Made by a program: the position numbers and the translations under genes
The notes under the pieces: generated by a model
Database searches by the model: none
What the model saw: only the letters and a program-made list of their open reading frames with translations
What the model was told of the DNA's origin: nothing
Shown: piece by piece, positions 1 through 7,912 of the stretch
How the letters are laid out: each line of letters opens with the position of its first letter
Numbering within the stretch: position 1 is the stretch's first letter
Assembly: GCA_030744725.1 (NCBI GenBank)
Contig: JASLPZ010000141.1
Location: 1-17,053 of the forward strand
Length of the DNA stretch: 17,053 nucleotides
From: ARS98 sp030744725
GTDB lineage: Bacteria; Planctomycetota; Planctomycetia; Pirellulales; Pirellulaceae
Reading direction: 5' to 3'

Positions 1-9
1 GGTCGAATA

Positions 10-66
10 CCCAGGGTGCGCGTCTTCGACGCGCACCCTGGGCTTTGGAGTACAACCGCTTCGCGG
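10..66. repeat. REP-like two-hairpin element, copy 1
   Basis: A perfect 15-bp inverted repeat (10-24 with 28-42) encloses the 3-base loop TTC. After a 13-base spacer comes a second small hairpin, CCGC-TTC-GCGG (56-66). The large stem begins CCCAGGG and ends CCCTGGG. The same architecture and orientation recur at 269-312. This is what a dispersed REP/BIME-like palindromic element looks like, and similar CCCAGGG...CCCTGGG structures are, from memory, frequent in planctomycete intergenic DNA. There is no following T-run, so it is not a classical intrinsic terminator. Confidence 0.6.
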
Positions 67-268
67 TAAACGCGCCTCAGCAGGCACTTGCATCAATTCT
101 CTCGCATTGCGAACGCCTGGATAACGCTGCAGTGGGAGATAACGATAAAGAGAGCCTGAATCTGGCCTTTTTCATACCCTCCAAAATCTGCGAGCCCCCA
201 GTTTTCCAGGTCCTAGAAATGCTTCACAGCGTTGCCTTTCAGGACGAGCTTCATGAATGTTCCATAAT

Positions 269-312
269 CCCAGGGCGTTGCCCTGGGCTGACATGTTGAG
301 GCCCTTTCAGGG
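269..312. repeat. REP-like two-hairpin element, copy 2
   Basis: A perfect 8-bp inverted repeat (CCCAGGGC, 269-276, with GCCCTGGG, 280-287) has loop GTT. After a 14-base spacer comes a small hairpin CCCT-TTC-AGGG (302-312). It matches copy 1 in its CCCAGGG/CCCTGGG ends, a spacer starting CT, and a second hairpin with a TTC loop, but the large stem is shorter and the small stem has different bases. Base changes that keep the pairing suggest selection on structure or an element family with variable arms. It could also protect or end the minus-strand operon mRNA that stops at 414. Confidence 0.6.
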
Positions 313-413
313 TGAAGATAACGTTGATTTAAACCATGATAGAGAGGATTGTTAGGAATATCCTTTGTCGCAATGTGGCGCTATCCAACTTGGCTTCACA
401 TCATATCGAGTGC

Positions 414-1724
414 TCATTCAATAAGCTTCCTCTTGAGCAGTTGCTGGATGCCGTCGGAGAGGATTCGATCCACTTGCGGATCACAGAACGCCACGCCAAC
501 CTCATAGCCGCCTTGTGTAAAAGCCTCAGCGGTTGGGAGATACCACGGTCCACCGTCGCCGTAACCAGCTATCGCGACAAACCGTTTTGGAAAAAGCACT
601 TGTGCGCCAAGCTGGTATTCCACAAACGGTTCACCCGGCAGATGCAGCAACGAAACGTCGTTGACGTGCAGTGCGCTGAGCGTAATCGGCATCTTTCGTT
701 CGTATCGTTTGAGCCATGCCAGTGTGAACGCTGGTCGGTTACGGAGGACGACACGCTTAGTTTTGTCGGAGATCTGTCGTTGTATCTCATCTGCGGAGAG
801 ATCAGCGCGCGGCGGTGGAAGAATGTCGTGCGTTTGCCAGTGGACGCTACGAATCGGTACAGGCTGCAGTATTGCTGACGCAGCTTCCATCGCTTGGTAA
901 ACGCGCTGAGTCAACAGTTGCCGGTTCTCCTTTACGTCACTGTTGTTGTACTTGCCCGTGTTCTGGTTGCCTGCACAACCGGTGAAATAGATGTGCGTGC
1001 ACGCTGGGTCGTCGTGTTGTTGCTTCAGCCGTCGGGCCAGACCGACGAATTCGCTGCTGACCCGTCCTTCCTGGCAGCAATAGCTGATGGGATGCACGGC
1101 ATAGTAGTAGCACGCGGTGACTTTCGTCTTTCCATCGTAGAAGGCAACCGCCTTTAGCCAAGGATCGATGACACCAGCTGGCAGATGTCGCACATCGCTG
1201 CCGCCGGGAGCAACGCTACGATTCTTGCGCACGAGACCATCGTCGCCGAGGATGCGCCGATTCGAAGTGACCTCTTCGACTTGCGCCTGTGCTTTGGCAA
1301 CATGCGTGATTTGCCGCGGACTCCCCAGTGCATCCTCGATGGTACTCCGGCCGCGATCAAGGCACCGCTCAAGGAATTCAGAATCGACGTTCGGCGGCAG
1401 GTCGCCCTGTTCACGCACGATGCGATCGGTTTCCAGACAGACGAACGGAGCATCGTGCTGGTGGACGCACTGCACGGCGACACGATCCGCTGTCGTGCCG
1501 GCCGTCTCAGCCAATGCTTTTCGCCACGCCAGATGCGCCTCGTTGCAAATACCTGTCCAGTCGACGGAACAAACAACGATCGGCTTGCCGGCACCGAGCA
1601 GCACGAACCCGATCGCTTCCAGAGGATCGTCGACGGTCGTCACGGATGGAATCCAGCCACCGCAAAGCGAATGTCCTTTGGGTGGCGTGACGTCGAAGCG
1701 GAATGGGGCAATGGCGAGGTTCAT
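414..1724 (-). CDS. Neutral/alkaline non-lysosomal ceramidase N-terminal domain-like protein
   Basis: The 436-residue protein resembles the N-terminal catalytic domain of neutral ceramidases (Pfam PF04734 type). These are zinc amidohydrolases that cleave N-acyl sphingosine; many bacterial relatives have unknown substrates. Visible features are the opening DVTPPKG (11-17), SVDWTGI with Asp55, the HxH of VHQHDAP (His88, His90) as likely zinc ligands, a second His in AVHPISY near 210, and FTGCAGNQN near 251. Full ceramidases are usually 650 residues or more with a C-terminal Ig-like domain; that part is absent. No signal peptide is visible, since the domain begins within ten residues of the start, which leaves its location uncertain. 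It is the last gene of the five-gene operon, starting 15 bases after the cytochrome gene stop, with a weak ribosome-binding site. The family is fairly certain; ceramide as substrate is not. Confidence 0.8.
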   Translation of the reverse strand: MNLAIAPFRFDVTPPKGHSLCGGWIPSVTTVDDPLEAIGFVLLGAGKPIVVCSVDWTGICNEAHLAWRKALAETAGTTADRVAVQCVHQHDAPFVCLETDRIVREQGDLPPNVDSEFLERCLDRGRSTIEDALGSPRQITHVAKAQAQVEEVTSNRRILGDDGLVRKNRSVAPGGSDVRHLPAGVIDPWLKAVAFYDGKTKVTACYYYAVHPISYCCQEGRVSSEFVGLARRLKQQHDDPACTHIYFTGCAGNQNTGKYNNSDVKENRQLLTQRVYQAMEAASAILQPVPIRSVHWQTHDILPPPRADLSADEIQRQISDKTKRVVLRNRPAFTLAWLKRYERKMPITLSALHVNDVSLLHLPGEPFVEYQLGAQVLFPKRFVAIAGYGDGGPWYLPTAEAFTQGGYEVGVAFCDPQVDRILSDGIQQLLKRKLIE

Positions 1725-1739
1725 GTTTCCGTTTCAGAT

Positions 1740-4700
1740 CTACTTCAAGGACAACAAGTATGCGATCAAATCCGCCATCTCCTGGGGCGTGACTTTCTTT
1801 TCAAGTCCTTCGGCCATCAACGATTTACCGGAGCTGCGGAACTCTTCAATATCGCTGCGGAGGATCGTCTGCTGTTTACCTTCTGCCTGCCGAAGTGTGA
1901 TGCTGGTGGGTGTTTCCGACGCAATGATGCCAGTGATGATCCGACCGTCCAGCGTGGCCACGATATACTCTAGGAAATTCGGCGATACCTCGCGATTCGG
2001 ATCGAGCAGATTCACGAGCAGTTGGGCCGGGCTTCGATTCTGGATCGTTGCCAGATTCGGGCCAACTTCGTGTCCCTGATCGCCGAGCCGGTGGCAGTTG
2101 ATGCATTCCCGCTTGAACGCGCGTTCGCCGCGCAACCGGTCGGCCCGCAGTGATAATGCCTGCTGATATTTCGCAATCACTTCCTTGCGTGGTCCGGGCA
2201 GGTCACGGGAGAACAACCGAACGGCCCGCTCGCGAATCGCCGGATCGGAACTCTTCATATAGATCGCTCGTCGTGCTGACGAGACACGACTAGCCGGAAC
2301 GATACGTTTCTCGATGGCATCGAACACGGCGAGCAACCAATCTCGACGCATCAGCAGCCTGCCGACGAGTTCCGCCTGCACGTTCGGCGTCAGTGCGGCG
2401 TGCTTGTCAAGCAGGATGTCAGCGACTTCCTTATTGGCAAAGCCTGTTATGGCATGGATTGCCGCGGACTGAATCTCGGCCGGTTGTCGCGCGTCGAGCA
2501 ACTCCACCAGTGTCGCTTGAACCGAGTCGAAGCTGCCGTAGCCAAGCAGATCGATCGCCAGCAGCCGACTCGACAGATCGCCACTGGGCGCGAGCGCAAT
2601 GCTGAGGGCATCATCGAGAATCTCTGCGACCAGCCGTCCGCCGGGTGTAGTTTTGTCCGCGGCTAATTGATGCAGATCTCGGCGTGCTCGTTTCAACCCG
2701 GCTCCGAGATTCTTCATCACCGCCATGTCGCTCGCCGAACGCGTCCCATCGTGGCGCCGAGCCAACGCCGTCAGGACCGAGTTGACTTCATCCGCATTGT
2801 TGCGCGCGCCGACGCCAAACGCGAGCTGCCCGATCATCTCGCGACCCGGCTCGCCAGCGGCAAAGTTGGTGTCGGCCAGTACGTTCAGAAGAAACGGCAC
2901 TTCCGACTCCGACAAAGAGCTGAGCACTGCCGTGCGCGACCACAGATTGGCTGCATCGCGGCGAGCAATCGCAGCCAGCGCGGACGTTGCCTCTTCGGTG
3001 CCAACTTCGCCAAGCGTCATAGCTGCCTGAAAGCGAACACGAATACTGTCGTCAGACGCGGCGGCAAGAACTGTCCACAACAGCTCTGGAGCGTCACTCA
3101 ATCGCGGCTCGGCCAACCGCACCGCGTGCTCGCGTACGTGTGGGTCGGGATCGTCCATCGCAACTTTGAGATCATCGTCGCTTAGCACTTCCAGTCCGTT
3201 GAGCGACCAAAGAGCGTGCAGTCTCGCGACGGGGAATTGACTGTCTCGCAGTAACTTGCGAAGCGGTGTTTCGGCCGCGCGATCTTGTCGCTCGAAGATC
3301 AACCGATGTGATGTTTCGCGCCACCACGAATTCGGGTTCTCCAACTCGGCAACGAGATCAACAGTCGACGCACTTCCCATGCGAGGCGGCAGCGGCTGTT
3401 TGAAACCGAGACCGTACTTCGGCGGCACAAGGCGATAGATTCTTCCCCGGTCGCGGCCGCTCGTCAGATCAACGTGTGCCTTCAAGTCGTCCGGCATCGA
3501 CCACGGGTGCTCGATAGTCTCCCGATACATGTCCAGCAGGTGCAGTGTTCCGTCAGGCGCATTGACAAAATTCACCGGCCGGAACCAGTTGTCTGTCGAG
3601 GCGAGAAACTCGACTTTGTCATGCGCACGCGTTCCTTCAAAGCTGACTCCCGATGGCAAGAGCCGATATCGCATGACGAGATTGCCCGCCACTTCGCCAA
3701 TGAAAGCATTTCCATGGAATTCTTTGGGGTAGGCTGCGCCACGGTAGATCGTGACGCCGCTGGAAGAGGTCACAAAGCCCTTTGCCACTGTCGAGTCATA
3801 CGGTGGTTTCGTGGCCGTGTTCGCGGCTTGACGGCGAGCGTTGATCACACGCCACGGCTCGGCGGGACTGATCGGATAGACGGCGATCGTGTCGCCCGAT
3901 TTCGCAACGTCGTTGATCGATGAAACGACGGGAAGGAACGGGTTGCGGCGGAGATAGCGTGCCGGCAGGACAACGTGTTGGACTGGATTGCGGATGTTGC
4001 AAAGGAATCGGTTCCCCCAATCATCCTGTGCATGACCAAAACGAGCGCCGCCGGAAATGGCTTCGAACCGTTCGGCCCTCGGATCGAAACGAAAATCATT
4101 CCGCCCGAGGCGGATCGGCTTCGAGGCGTTCTCGTCATTCGCCGTTGACTCGACCATCCCACCATTACTTGATCCGGCGGCGTAGATCCGATGATCGAGT
4201 CCCCATTGGAAGTTATTCATCACGGCTTGCACGTTGTATTTGCGAAAACCTGTGAAGACCTTGCGACGGATGTCGGCTCGGTGATCGCCGTTCGTGTCTT
4301 TGAAATACCAGACGTCCGGTGTCGCTGCGACATAAACACCCCCCTTCCACAAGGCGACCCCCGACGGCCACGACAGTTTGTCGGCAAACACCGTCGATTT
4401 GTCGAACATCCCGTCTCCGTCCAAGTCTTCGAGAACGCGCACGCGGCCGATTGGTTCTGATGTCTGATTCTGCCACGCCTGATCGTGGGATTTATCGGAA
4501 TACGGGTAGTCGTTCATCTCAACGACGTAAGCCAGACCATTTTCATCGTATTGCATGGCAATCGGATCCGTAACCAACGGCTCGGCGGCAATCAACTCGG
4601 CGCGAAAGCCGTCTTGAAGCTGAATCGTCTCCGCCGCAGCGACGGAATCCGTAGGTGGCACCCGCGTCAGGTTGTTGCTGGTTCCGGGCGAGGTCTCGTT

Positions 4701-4787
4701 GTCCGTTCGCTTCGGTTCGTCCGCACACACTGCCGATGTTGCCGTGCCGATCACAAAGAGGACCCAGAACAGCATCGCATTCTTCAT
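1740..4787 (-). CDS. PVC-type membrane-bound dehydrogenase: beta-propeller, HEAT repeats, cytochrome c
   Basis: This 1015-residue exported protein belongs to the very large planctomycete/verrucomicrobial family described by TIGR02604 (N-terminal propeller) and TIGR02603 (C-terminal haem domain). A signal peptide covers about residues 1-22 (hydrophobic LFWVLFVIGTATSAVCA). Residues about 55-460 form the propeller-like domain, with acidic calcium-binding-type motifs (DLDGDGMFD, DTNGDHRAD). Residues about 480-870 are alpha-helical HEAT-like repeats. The C-terminal domain carries one c-type haem motif, CINCH (895-899), and Met991 in SLMAEGLE is the likely distal haem ligand. Proteins of this type are thought to oxidise sugars or related compounds in the periplasm and pass electrons on; no substrate is known. 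Fourth in the operon, it starts 17 bases after the NagB-like gene. Confidence 0.9.
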   Translation of the reverse strand: MKNAMLFWVLFVIGTATSAVCADEPKRTDNETSPGTSNNLTRVPPTDSVAAAETIQLQDGFRAELIAAEPLVTDPIAMQYDENGLAYVVEMNDYPYSDKSHDQAWQNQTSEPIGRVRVLEDLDGDGMFDKSTVFADKLSWPSGVALWKGGVYVAATPDVWYFKDTNGDHRADIRRKVFTGFRKYNVQAVMNNFQWGLDHRIYAAGSSNGGMVESTANDENASKPIRLGRNDFRFDPRAERFEAISGGARFGHAQDDWGNRFLCNIRNPVQHVVLPARYLRRNPFLPVVSSINDVAKSGDTIAVYPISPAEPWRVINARRQAANTATKPPYDSTVAKGFVTSSSGVTIYRGAAYPKEFHGNAFIGEVAGNLVMRYRLLPSGVSFEGTRAHDKVEFLASTDNWFRPVNFVNAPDGTLHLLDMYRETIEHPWSMPDDLKAHVDLTSGRDRGRIYRLVPPKYGLGFKQPLPPRMGSASTVDLVAELENPNSWWRETSHRLIFERQDRAAETPLRKLLRDSQFPVARLHALWSLNGLEVLSDDDLKVAMDDPDPHVREHAVRLAEPRLSDAPELLWTVLAAASDDSIRVRFQAAMTLGEVGTEEATSALAAIARRDAANLWSRTAVLSSLSESEVPFLLNVLADTNFAAGEPGREMIGQLAFGVGARNNADEVNSVLTALARRHDGTRSASDMAVMKNLGAGLKRARRDLHQLAADKTTPGGRLVAEILDDALSIALAPSGDLSSRLLAIDLLGYGSFDSVQATLVELLDARQPAEIQSAAIHAITGFANKEVADILLDKHAALTPNVQAELVGRLLMRRDWLLAVFDAIEKRIVPASRVSSARRAIYMKSSDPAIRERAVRLFSRDLPGPRKEVIAKYQQALSLRADRLRGERAFKRECINCHRLGDQGHEVGPNLATIQNRSPAQLLVNLLDPNREVSPNFLEYIVATLDGRIITGIIASETPTSITLRQAEGKQQTILRSDIEEFRSSGKSLMAEGLEKKVTPQEMADLIAYLLSLK

Positions 4788-4804
4788 TGTCTTGCCTCTG
4801 ATAT

Positions 4805-5650
4805 CTACAACACAAACCGGGGTGTGCGAGCGGTGTCTTCATCCGTTACAACGACATAGTTCCTGTGGCCGCGGATATATGTGACAGGGTAGTCATCGCC
4901 GGGTTGGCCGAACATAGCCAGCCGCAATACCGTGTTGGCCCAGTCGAGCGAAATCCCGTTGCGGCAGTAAAGCCGAATGCGCTTTGCTCCAAGAAGCTGT
5001 CGCATTCCAAGCGTGACTCCTTTGCGAGGATGGCCCTCGAGATTGCCACCGATTTCAGCACGAATCGCGTTGATTGTGCGCGTGAAGTCGTTGAGGTAGA
5101 CCAGTCGCGGATCAGACTCGCGTACGTTGGGCTCCGGTTCGTTGTAGGCAATGTGACCGTGGATCCCGATGCCGCCATATGTCGTATCGATACCACCAAC
5201 CGATTCGATGCGATTCTTCAATGTCTGGACGTTGCGATGATCTGGGAAGACCAGTTGTTTGGCCGGAATCATCAAGTTCCGCTTCACGCGGTTCGAGAAC
5301 ATAGCGTCGAACGTGTGGCGGAAGCTGAGTGGATGATCATCAGACAGCGTGATACCATTGTCGTCGCAGTGCTCGTCCATCATGAAGAACCAGCATTGCT
5401 TCAGGCTGATCCGCTGGTCGTTGATCATCTCGGCAAGGATCGGATATTGCCCCACGGGGCCAACCGGCAGGATCAGTTTCGTCTGCCGGTTCTTGGAGTT
5501 GTTGCCTTTGATCTCTGCGGCGATCGATTCAGCGAAGTGCTGGTGCAATGCGTCAATGTCGGAACAGACTACCAGTCGCCGGCCGGCACGCTTTTGCATC
5601 TGTGCAGGCGACAGCTTCAGCAGTTTGCGGATTTCTTCCTGTCGCGTCAT
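4805..5650 (-). CDS. NagB-like glucosamine-6-phosphate deaminase/isomerase family protein with altered active site
   Basis: This 281-residue cytosolic protein has the NagB fold signatures: MMDEH (Asp92 matches the general base Asp72 of E. coli NagB) and GGIGIHGHIAYNEP (159-172), which matches the NagB stretch containing Asp141, His143 and Glu148. His166 and Glu171 are kept, but the Asp141 position is His164. The NagB phosphate loop (LPTGGTP) appears as LPVGPVG (61-67), and Lys208 is not kept in the stretch YCRNGISL (228-235). The second phosphate contact, Arg172, appears to be Arg191. NagB turns glucosamine-6-phosphate into fructose-6-phosphate and ammonia; these changes suggest another substrate or an isomerase/lactonase-like reaction. 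It is third in the operon, 39 bases after the sulfatase stop. The fold is clear, the reaction is not. Confidence 0.8.
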   Translation of the reverse strand: MTRQEEIRKLLKLSPAQMQKRAGRRLVVCSDIDALHQHFAESIAAEIKGNNSKNRQTKLILPVGPVGQYPILAEMINDQRISLKQCWFFMMDEHCDDNGITLSDDHPLSFRHTFDAMFSNRVKRNLMIPAKQLVFPDHRNVQTLKNRIESVGGIDTTYGGIGIHGHIAYNEPEPNVRESDPRLVYLNDFTRTINAIRAEIGGNLEGHPRKGVTLGMRQLLGAKRIRLYCRNGISLDWANTVLRLAMFGQPGDDYPVTYIRGHRNYVVVTDEDTARTPRFVL

Positions 5651-5689
5651 TTTCTTTTACTCATTCCCTCACTGGCGAGCGATGTGTTT

Positions 5690-7111
5690 TCATTGAAGTG
5701 GATCTCCCTGTTTCCGAAACCACTCGTCCATCTTTCTCGTAAGACTTGCCATGACCTTGCGATGTTCTGATTGCGATGACAAGTCCATCTGTTCGGTCGG
5801 ATCGTTTTGCAGGTCGAACAACTGGTACTTGTTCAAGTGCGGGTAAGAGATGAGTTTCCAGCGGTCGGTACGGATCATTCGCTGATACTTGTGGAAGTAG
5901 CCGTAGATGACCGGGTAGATTTGACTGGCTGTACCCTGCAGGATCGGCACGAGGCTCTTGCTCTCGACGGACTCGGGGATCGGAATGCCGGCAAGTTCAC
6001 AAGTGGTCGGATACATGTCGCGCAGGTAGATCTGTGCCTTGGTCCGTTGCCCCTGTGGGATGCCGGGTCCGGCAATGATGAACGGCACGCCAATCGTGTG
6101 TTCATACATGTTTTGTTTTCCCATCAAACCATGACTCCCCAGCGCCAGGCCGTGATCGCTGGAGAAAATGATGACGGTGTTGTTATATTGCCCGATTGCT
6201 TTGAGCGTCTTGAGAATGCGCCCAATGTGTGCGTCCATGTCATCGATCACGGCGTAGTAGGCGGCGATCTCTTCACGCACATCTCTCTCAGTCCGCGGCA
6301 ACGGCAACAGCTTTTCATCTCGACTATTGGAGTTGCCATGATCGAACGGATGTTCCCGTCGAAAGTTGTCAGGCAATGCGATCTTCGCCGGGTCGTACTT
6401 ACCCTCGTAGCCGGGCGGGATGATCAGTGGATCGTGTGGCGCAGTGAAATTGACATGTAGAAAAAACGGTTTCGTCCATTGACGCTCGAGCAAGGCGATC
6501 GCGCCATCGGCGATGTACTTGCTTGTATCTCCGACGAGGCCAATTCCCTTTTCCAATTCCGCTGTGCCATCGTTTTGCTTGAACGTCCAGCCACGATAGC
6601 CAGTGATCAGCCGGCCCCTTCGTCCATAACGTGGCTCGCGACCCTTCACGCCGGCACCGCCGCTACTGAACAAGCCACTCGTTTCTTCATAACCGCGAGT
6701 CTTCGGCGATCCGTCGTTCATCCACTTGCCGCAATACCACGTGTGATATCCGCCGCTGCGCATCGCGTCGGCCCAGAAGACCAGATCTTTCTTCAGCCGC
6801 CCGCCGCCAAAGGGGACGCCGTTTCGGAACGACGTGGCACCCGTGAGAATCTCAGCGCGGCTGGGCACGCACAACGGAAACGCACAAGTCGCCCGCGTGA
6901 AGACCATCCCTTGACTGGCCAATCGATCGAGGTTCGGAGTATGAATCAGCGGATTGCCCAAGGCATGGATCGTATCGGGGCGCTGGTCGTCGGTGATGAT
7001 TACCAGAAAGTTGGGTCGTTGCTCGGTCGTCTCCGCCGTCGCGACGGAGAAGGATGGCAACGTGGTCAGTGCGAACACGATCAGACCGATCCAGATGCTA
7101 AACGCATTCAT
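5690..7111 (-). CDS. Exported sulfatase (type I, formylglycine-dependent)
   Basis: This 473-residue sulfatase hydrolyses a sulfate ester outside the cytoplasm. A signal peptide spans about residues 1-26, with likely cleavage after VATA. The catalytic cysteine to be converted to formylglycine is Cys81 in LCVPSRAEILTG, a canonical CxPSR signature. Metal and active-site residues visible by family comparison are Asp41-Asp42 (ITDDQRPD), Lys129 (GKW), His226 (APHDP), Asp319-His320 (SSDHG) and Lys332. The pattern is closest to iduronate-2-sulfatase or choline-sulfatase-like enzymes, but the substrate cannot be read from sequence. It is the second operon gene, 47 bases after the transaldolase gene stop, with AAGGA 11 bases before the ATG. 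The formylglycine-generating enzyme it needs is not in the window. Confidence 0.92.
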   Translation of the reverse strand: MNAFSIWIGLIVFALTTLPSFSVATAETTEQRPNFLVIITDDQRPDTIHALGNPLIHTPNLDRLASQGMVFTRATCAFPLCVPSRAEILTGATSFRNGVPFGGGRLKKDLVFWADAMRSGGYHTWYCGKWMNDGSPKTRGYEETSGLFSSGGAGVKGREPRYGRRGRLITGYRGWTFKQNDGTAELEKGIGLVGDTSKYIADGAIALLERQWTKPFFLHVNFTAPHDPLIIPPGYEGKYDPAKIALPDNFRREHPFDHGNSNSRDEKLLPLPRTERDVREEIAAYYAVIDDMDAHIGRILKTLKAIGQYNNTVIIFSSDHGLALGSHGLMGKQNMYEHTIGVPFIIAGPGIPQGQRTKAQIYLRDMYPTTCELAGIPIPESVESKSLVPILQGTASQIYPVIYGYFHKYQRMIRTDRWKLISYPHLNKYQLFDLQNDPTEQMDLSSQSEHRKVMASLTRKMDEWFRKQGDPLQ

Positions 7112-7158
7112 ATGAATTCAATTCCTTGATCCAGATTCGGCGAAACTGCACGGCTTCA

Positions 7159-7821
7159 CTACGATTCCGGCGTGGCATCCCACGCATTCTGAAAGATCAA
7201 TTCACCCATGTTTGTATATGGGTTGCGAAAACTGTCTTCGTAGACCGCGACGCCGGCCGTAATGCAATGAGCCCCCGCAATGGCAGCGTCTCCCATTTGA
7301 GAAGCGTTGCGGACCGCCGCGGCGATGATCTCGGCTTGGTAGCCGAAGTTGTCGAGCATGGATCGCACTTCGCGTACAAACGTCGAGGCCGAGTCGCCAT
7401 GCTGGTCCTTCCAGCCGAGGAACGGGCTGATGAACGCGGCTCCTGTCCGTGCCGCGTGCCAGGCCTGGGCCACGGAGAAGATGAGTGTCGCATTGCATCT
7501 CACTCCTTGAGCCGTCAGTTCGTGAATCGCCTTGAATCCATCTTCACTCGCACCCACTTTGATCACAAAGTTCGTCGATATTCTGCTCAGTTCGAGCCCC
7601 TCAGCCACGATCTGTTCCCAGTCTGTCAGATGTGGATTCACTTCAACACTGACCGGCTTGTCGGTTCCGGCAAACAACTCGGCGATCTCCTCAATCACAC
7701 ATCGGAACGATTTACCTGACGCCTGAACGTGTTTCGGGTTCGTCGTCACGCCGTCGATGTCCCACATGGCAAGCGTATGTTTGATTTCGTCGGTCTTAGC
7801 GCTGTCGAGAAAGAGCTTCAT
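7159..7821 (-). CDS. Transaldolase-family protein (small, TalC/FSA-like size) with changed phosphate site
   Basis: A 220-residue cytosolic class I aldolase-fold enzyme, the size of fructose-6-phosphate aldolases (FSA) and small transaldolases. Asp6, Asn28 (TTNP) and the Schiff-base Lys88 (FVIKVG) are present. Specificity positions match transaldolase rather than FSA: Glu60, Thr112 and Phe134 line up with TalB Glu96, Thr156 and Phe178, where FSA has Gln59, Thr109 and Tyr131. The phosphate-binding Arg that follows SPFVG in TalB (Arg181) is Trp137 here (SPFLGWKDQHG); Arg171 in AAVRN keeps the second phosphate Arg, with TalB Ser226 replaced by Ala169. This suggests an acceptor or donor with a different end group. 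It is the first gene of the minus-strand operon. A GAGG motif 7 bases before the ATG supports the start. Confidence 0.85.
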   Translation of the reverse strand: MKLFLDSAKTDEIKHTLAMWDIDGVTTNPKHVQASGKSFRCVIEEIAELFAGTDKPVSVEVNPHLTDWEQIVAEGLELSRISTNFVIKVGASEDGFKAIHELTAQGVRCNATLIFSVAQAWHAARTGAAFISPFLGWKDQHGDSASTFVREVRSMLDNFGYQAEIIAAAVRNASQMGDAAIAGAHCITAGVAVYEDSFRNPYTNMGELIFQNAWDATPES

Positions 7822-7888
7822 TGCCTTACCTCACGAGTGTCGTAGTCCTGCATCATTCGTTCCATCCTCATCCCACCAAAGGAAGATC

Positions 7889-7912
7889 GAGGCGACGCGG
7901 AGGTCGCCTCGG
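7889..7912. repeat. 9-bp palindrome upstream of the minus-strand operon
   Basis: CGAGGCGAC (7889-7897) and GTCGCCTCG (7904-7912) are perfect inverted repeats around a 6-base loop. The centre lies about 80 bases upstream of the transaldolase start codon. It could be an operator for the operon or another dispersed palindromic repeat; a weaker hairpin (7949-7963) lies close by, which favours a repeat cluster. No T-run follows on either strand. Confidence 0.4.

Larger units (their letters stand above)
1..413. other. Non-coding region downstream of the minus-strand operon
   Basis: I see no convincing gene here. A plus-strand open frame of 84 codons at 45-299 has no homology I recognise and runs through both hairpin elements, so it is probably chance. 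The stretch holds two copies of a two-hairpin repeat element (10-66 and 269-312) separated by about 200 unremarkable bases. Bases 313-413 are the 3' flank of the minus-strand operon and show no T-rich intrinsic terminator. The hairpin element at 269-312 is the first strong structure that operon transcripts would meet after the last stop codon. Confidence 0.6.

Noticed and set aside
10..42. Intrinsic terminator
   Set aside because: The hairpin is strong, but neither side has the T-run expected for a factor-independent terminator, and a second hairpin and a sister copy point to a repeat element.
45..299. 84-codon open frame in the first intergenic region
   Set aside because: It runs through two palindromic elements and has no homology or signal features I recognise.
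336..878. 180-codon plus-strand open frame
   Set aside because: It overlaps the ceramidase-like gene on the opposite strand and has no recognisable features.
1168..2079. 303-codon plus-strand open frame
   Set aside because: It lies antisense to the ceramidase-like gene and the end of the cytochrome gene, both with strong family motifs, and its translation has low-complexity Arg/Ser-rich character.
4865..5770. 301-codon plus-strand open frame
   Set aside because: It is antisense to the NagB-like gene, whose active-site motifs are unmistakable. The frame shows no family features and reflects codon bias.
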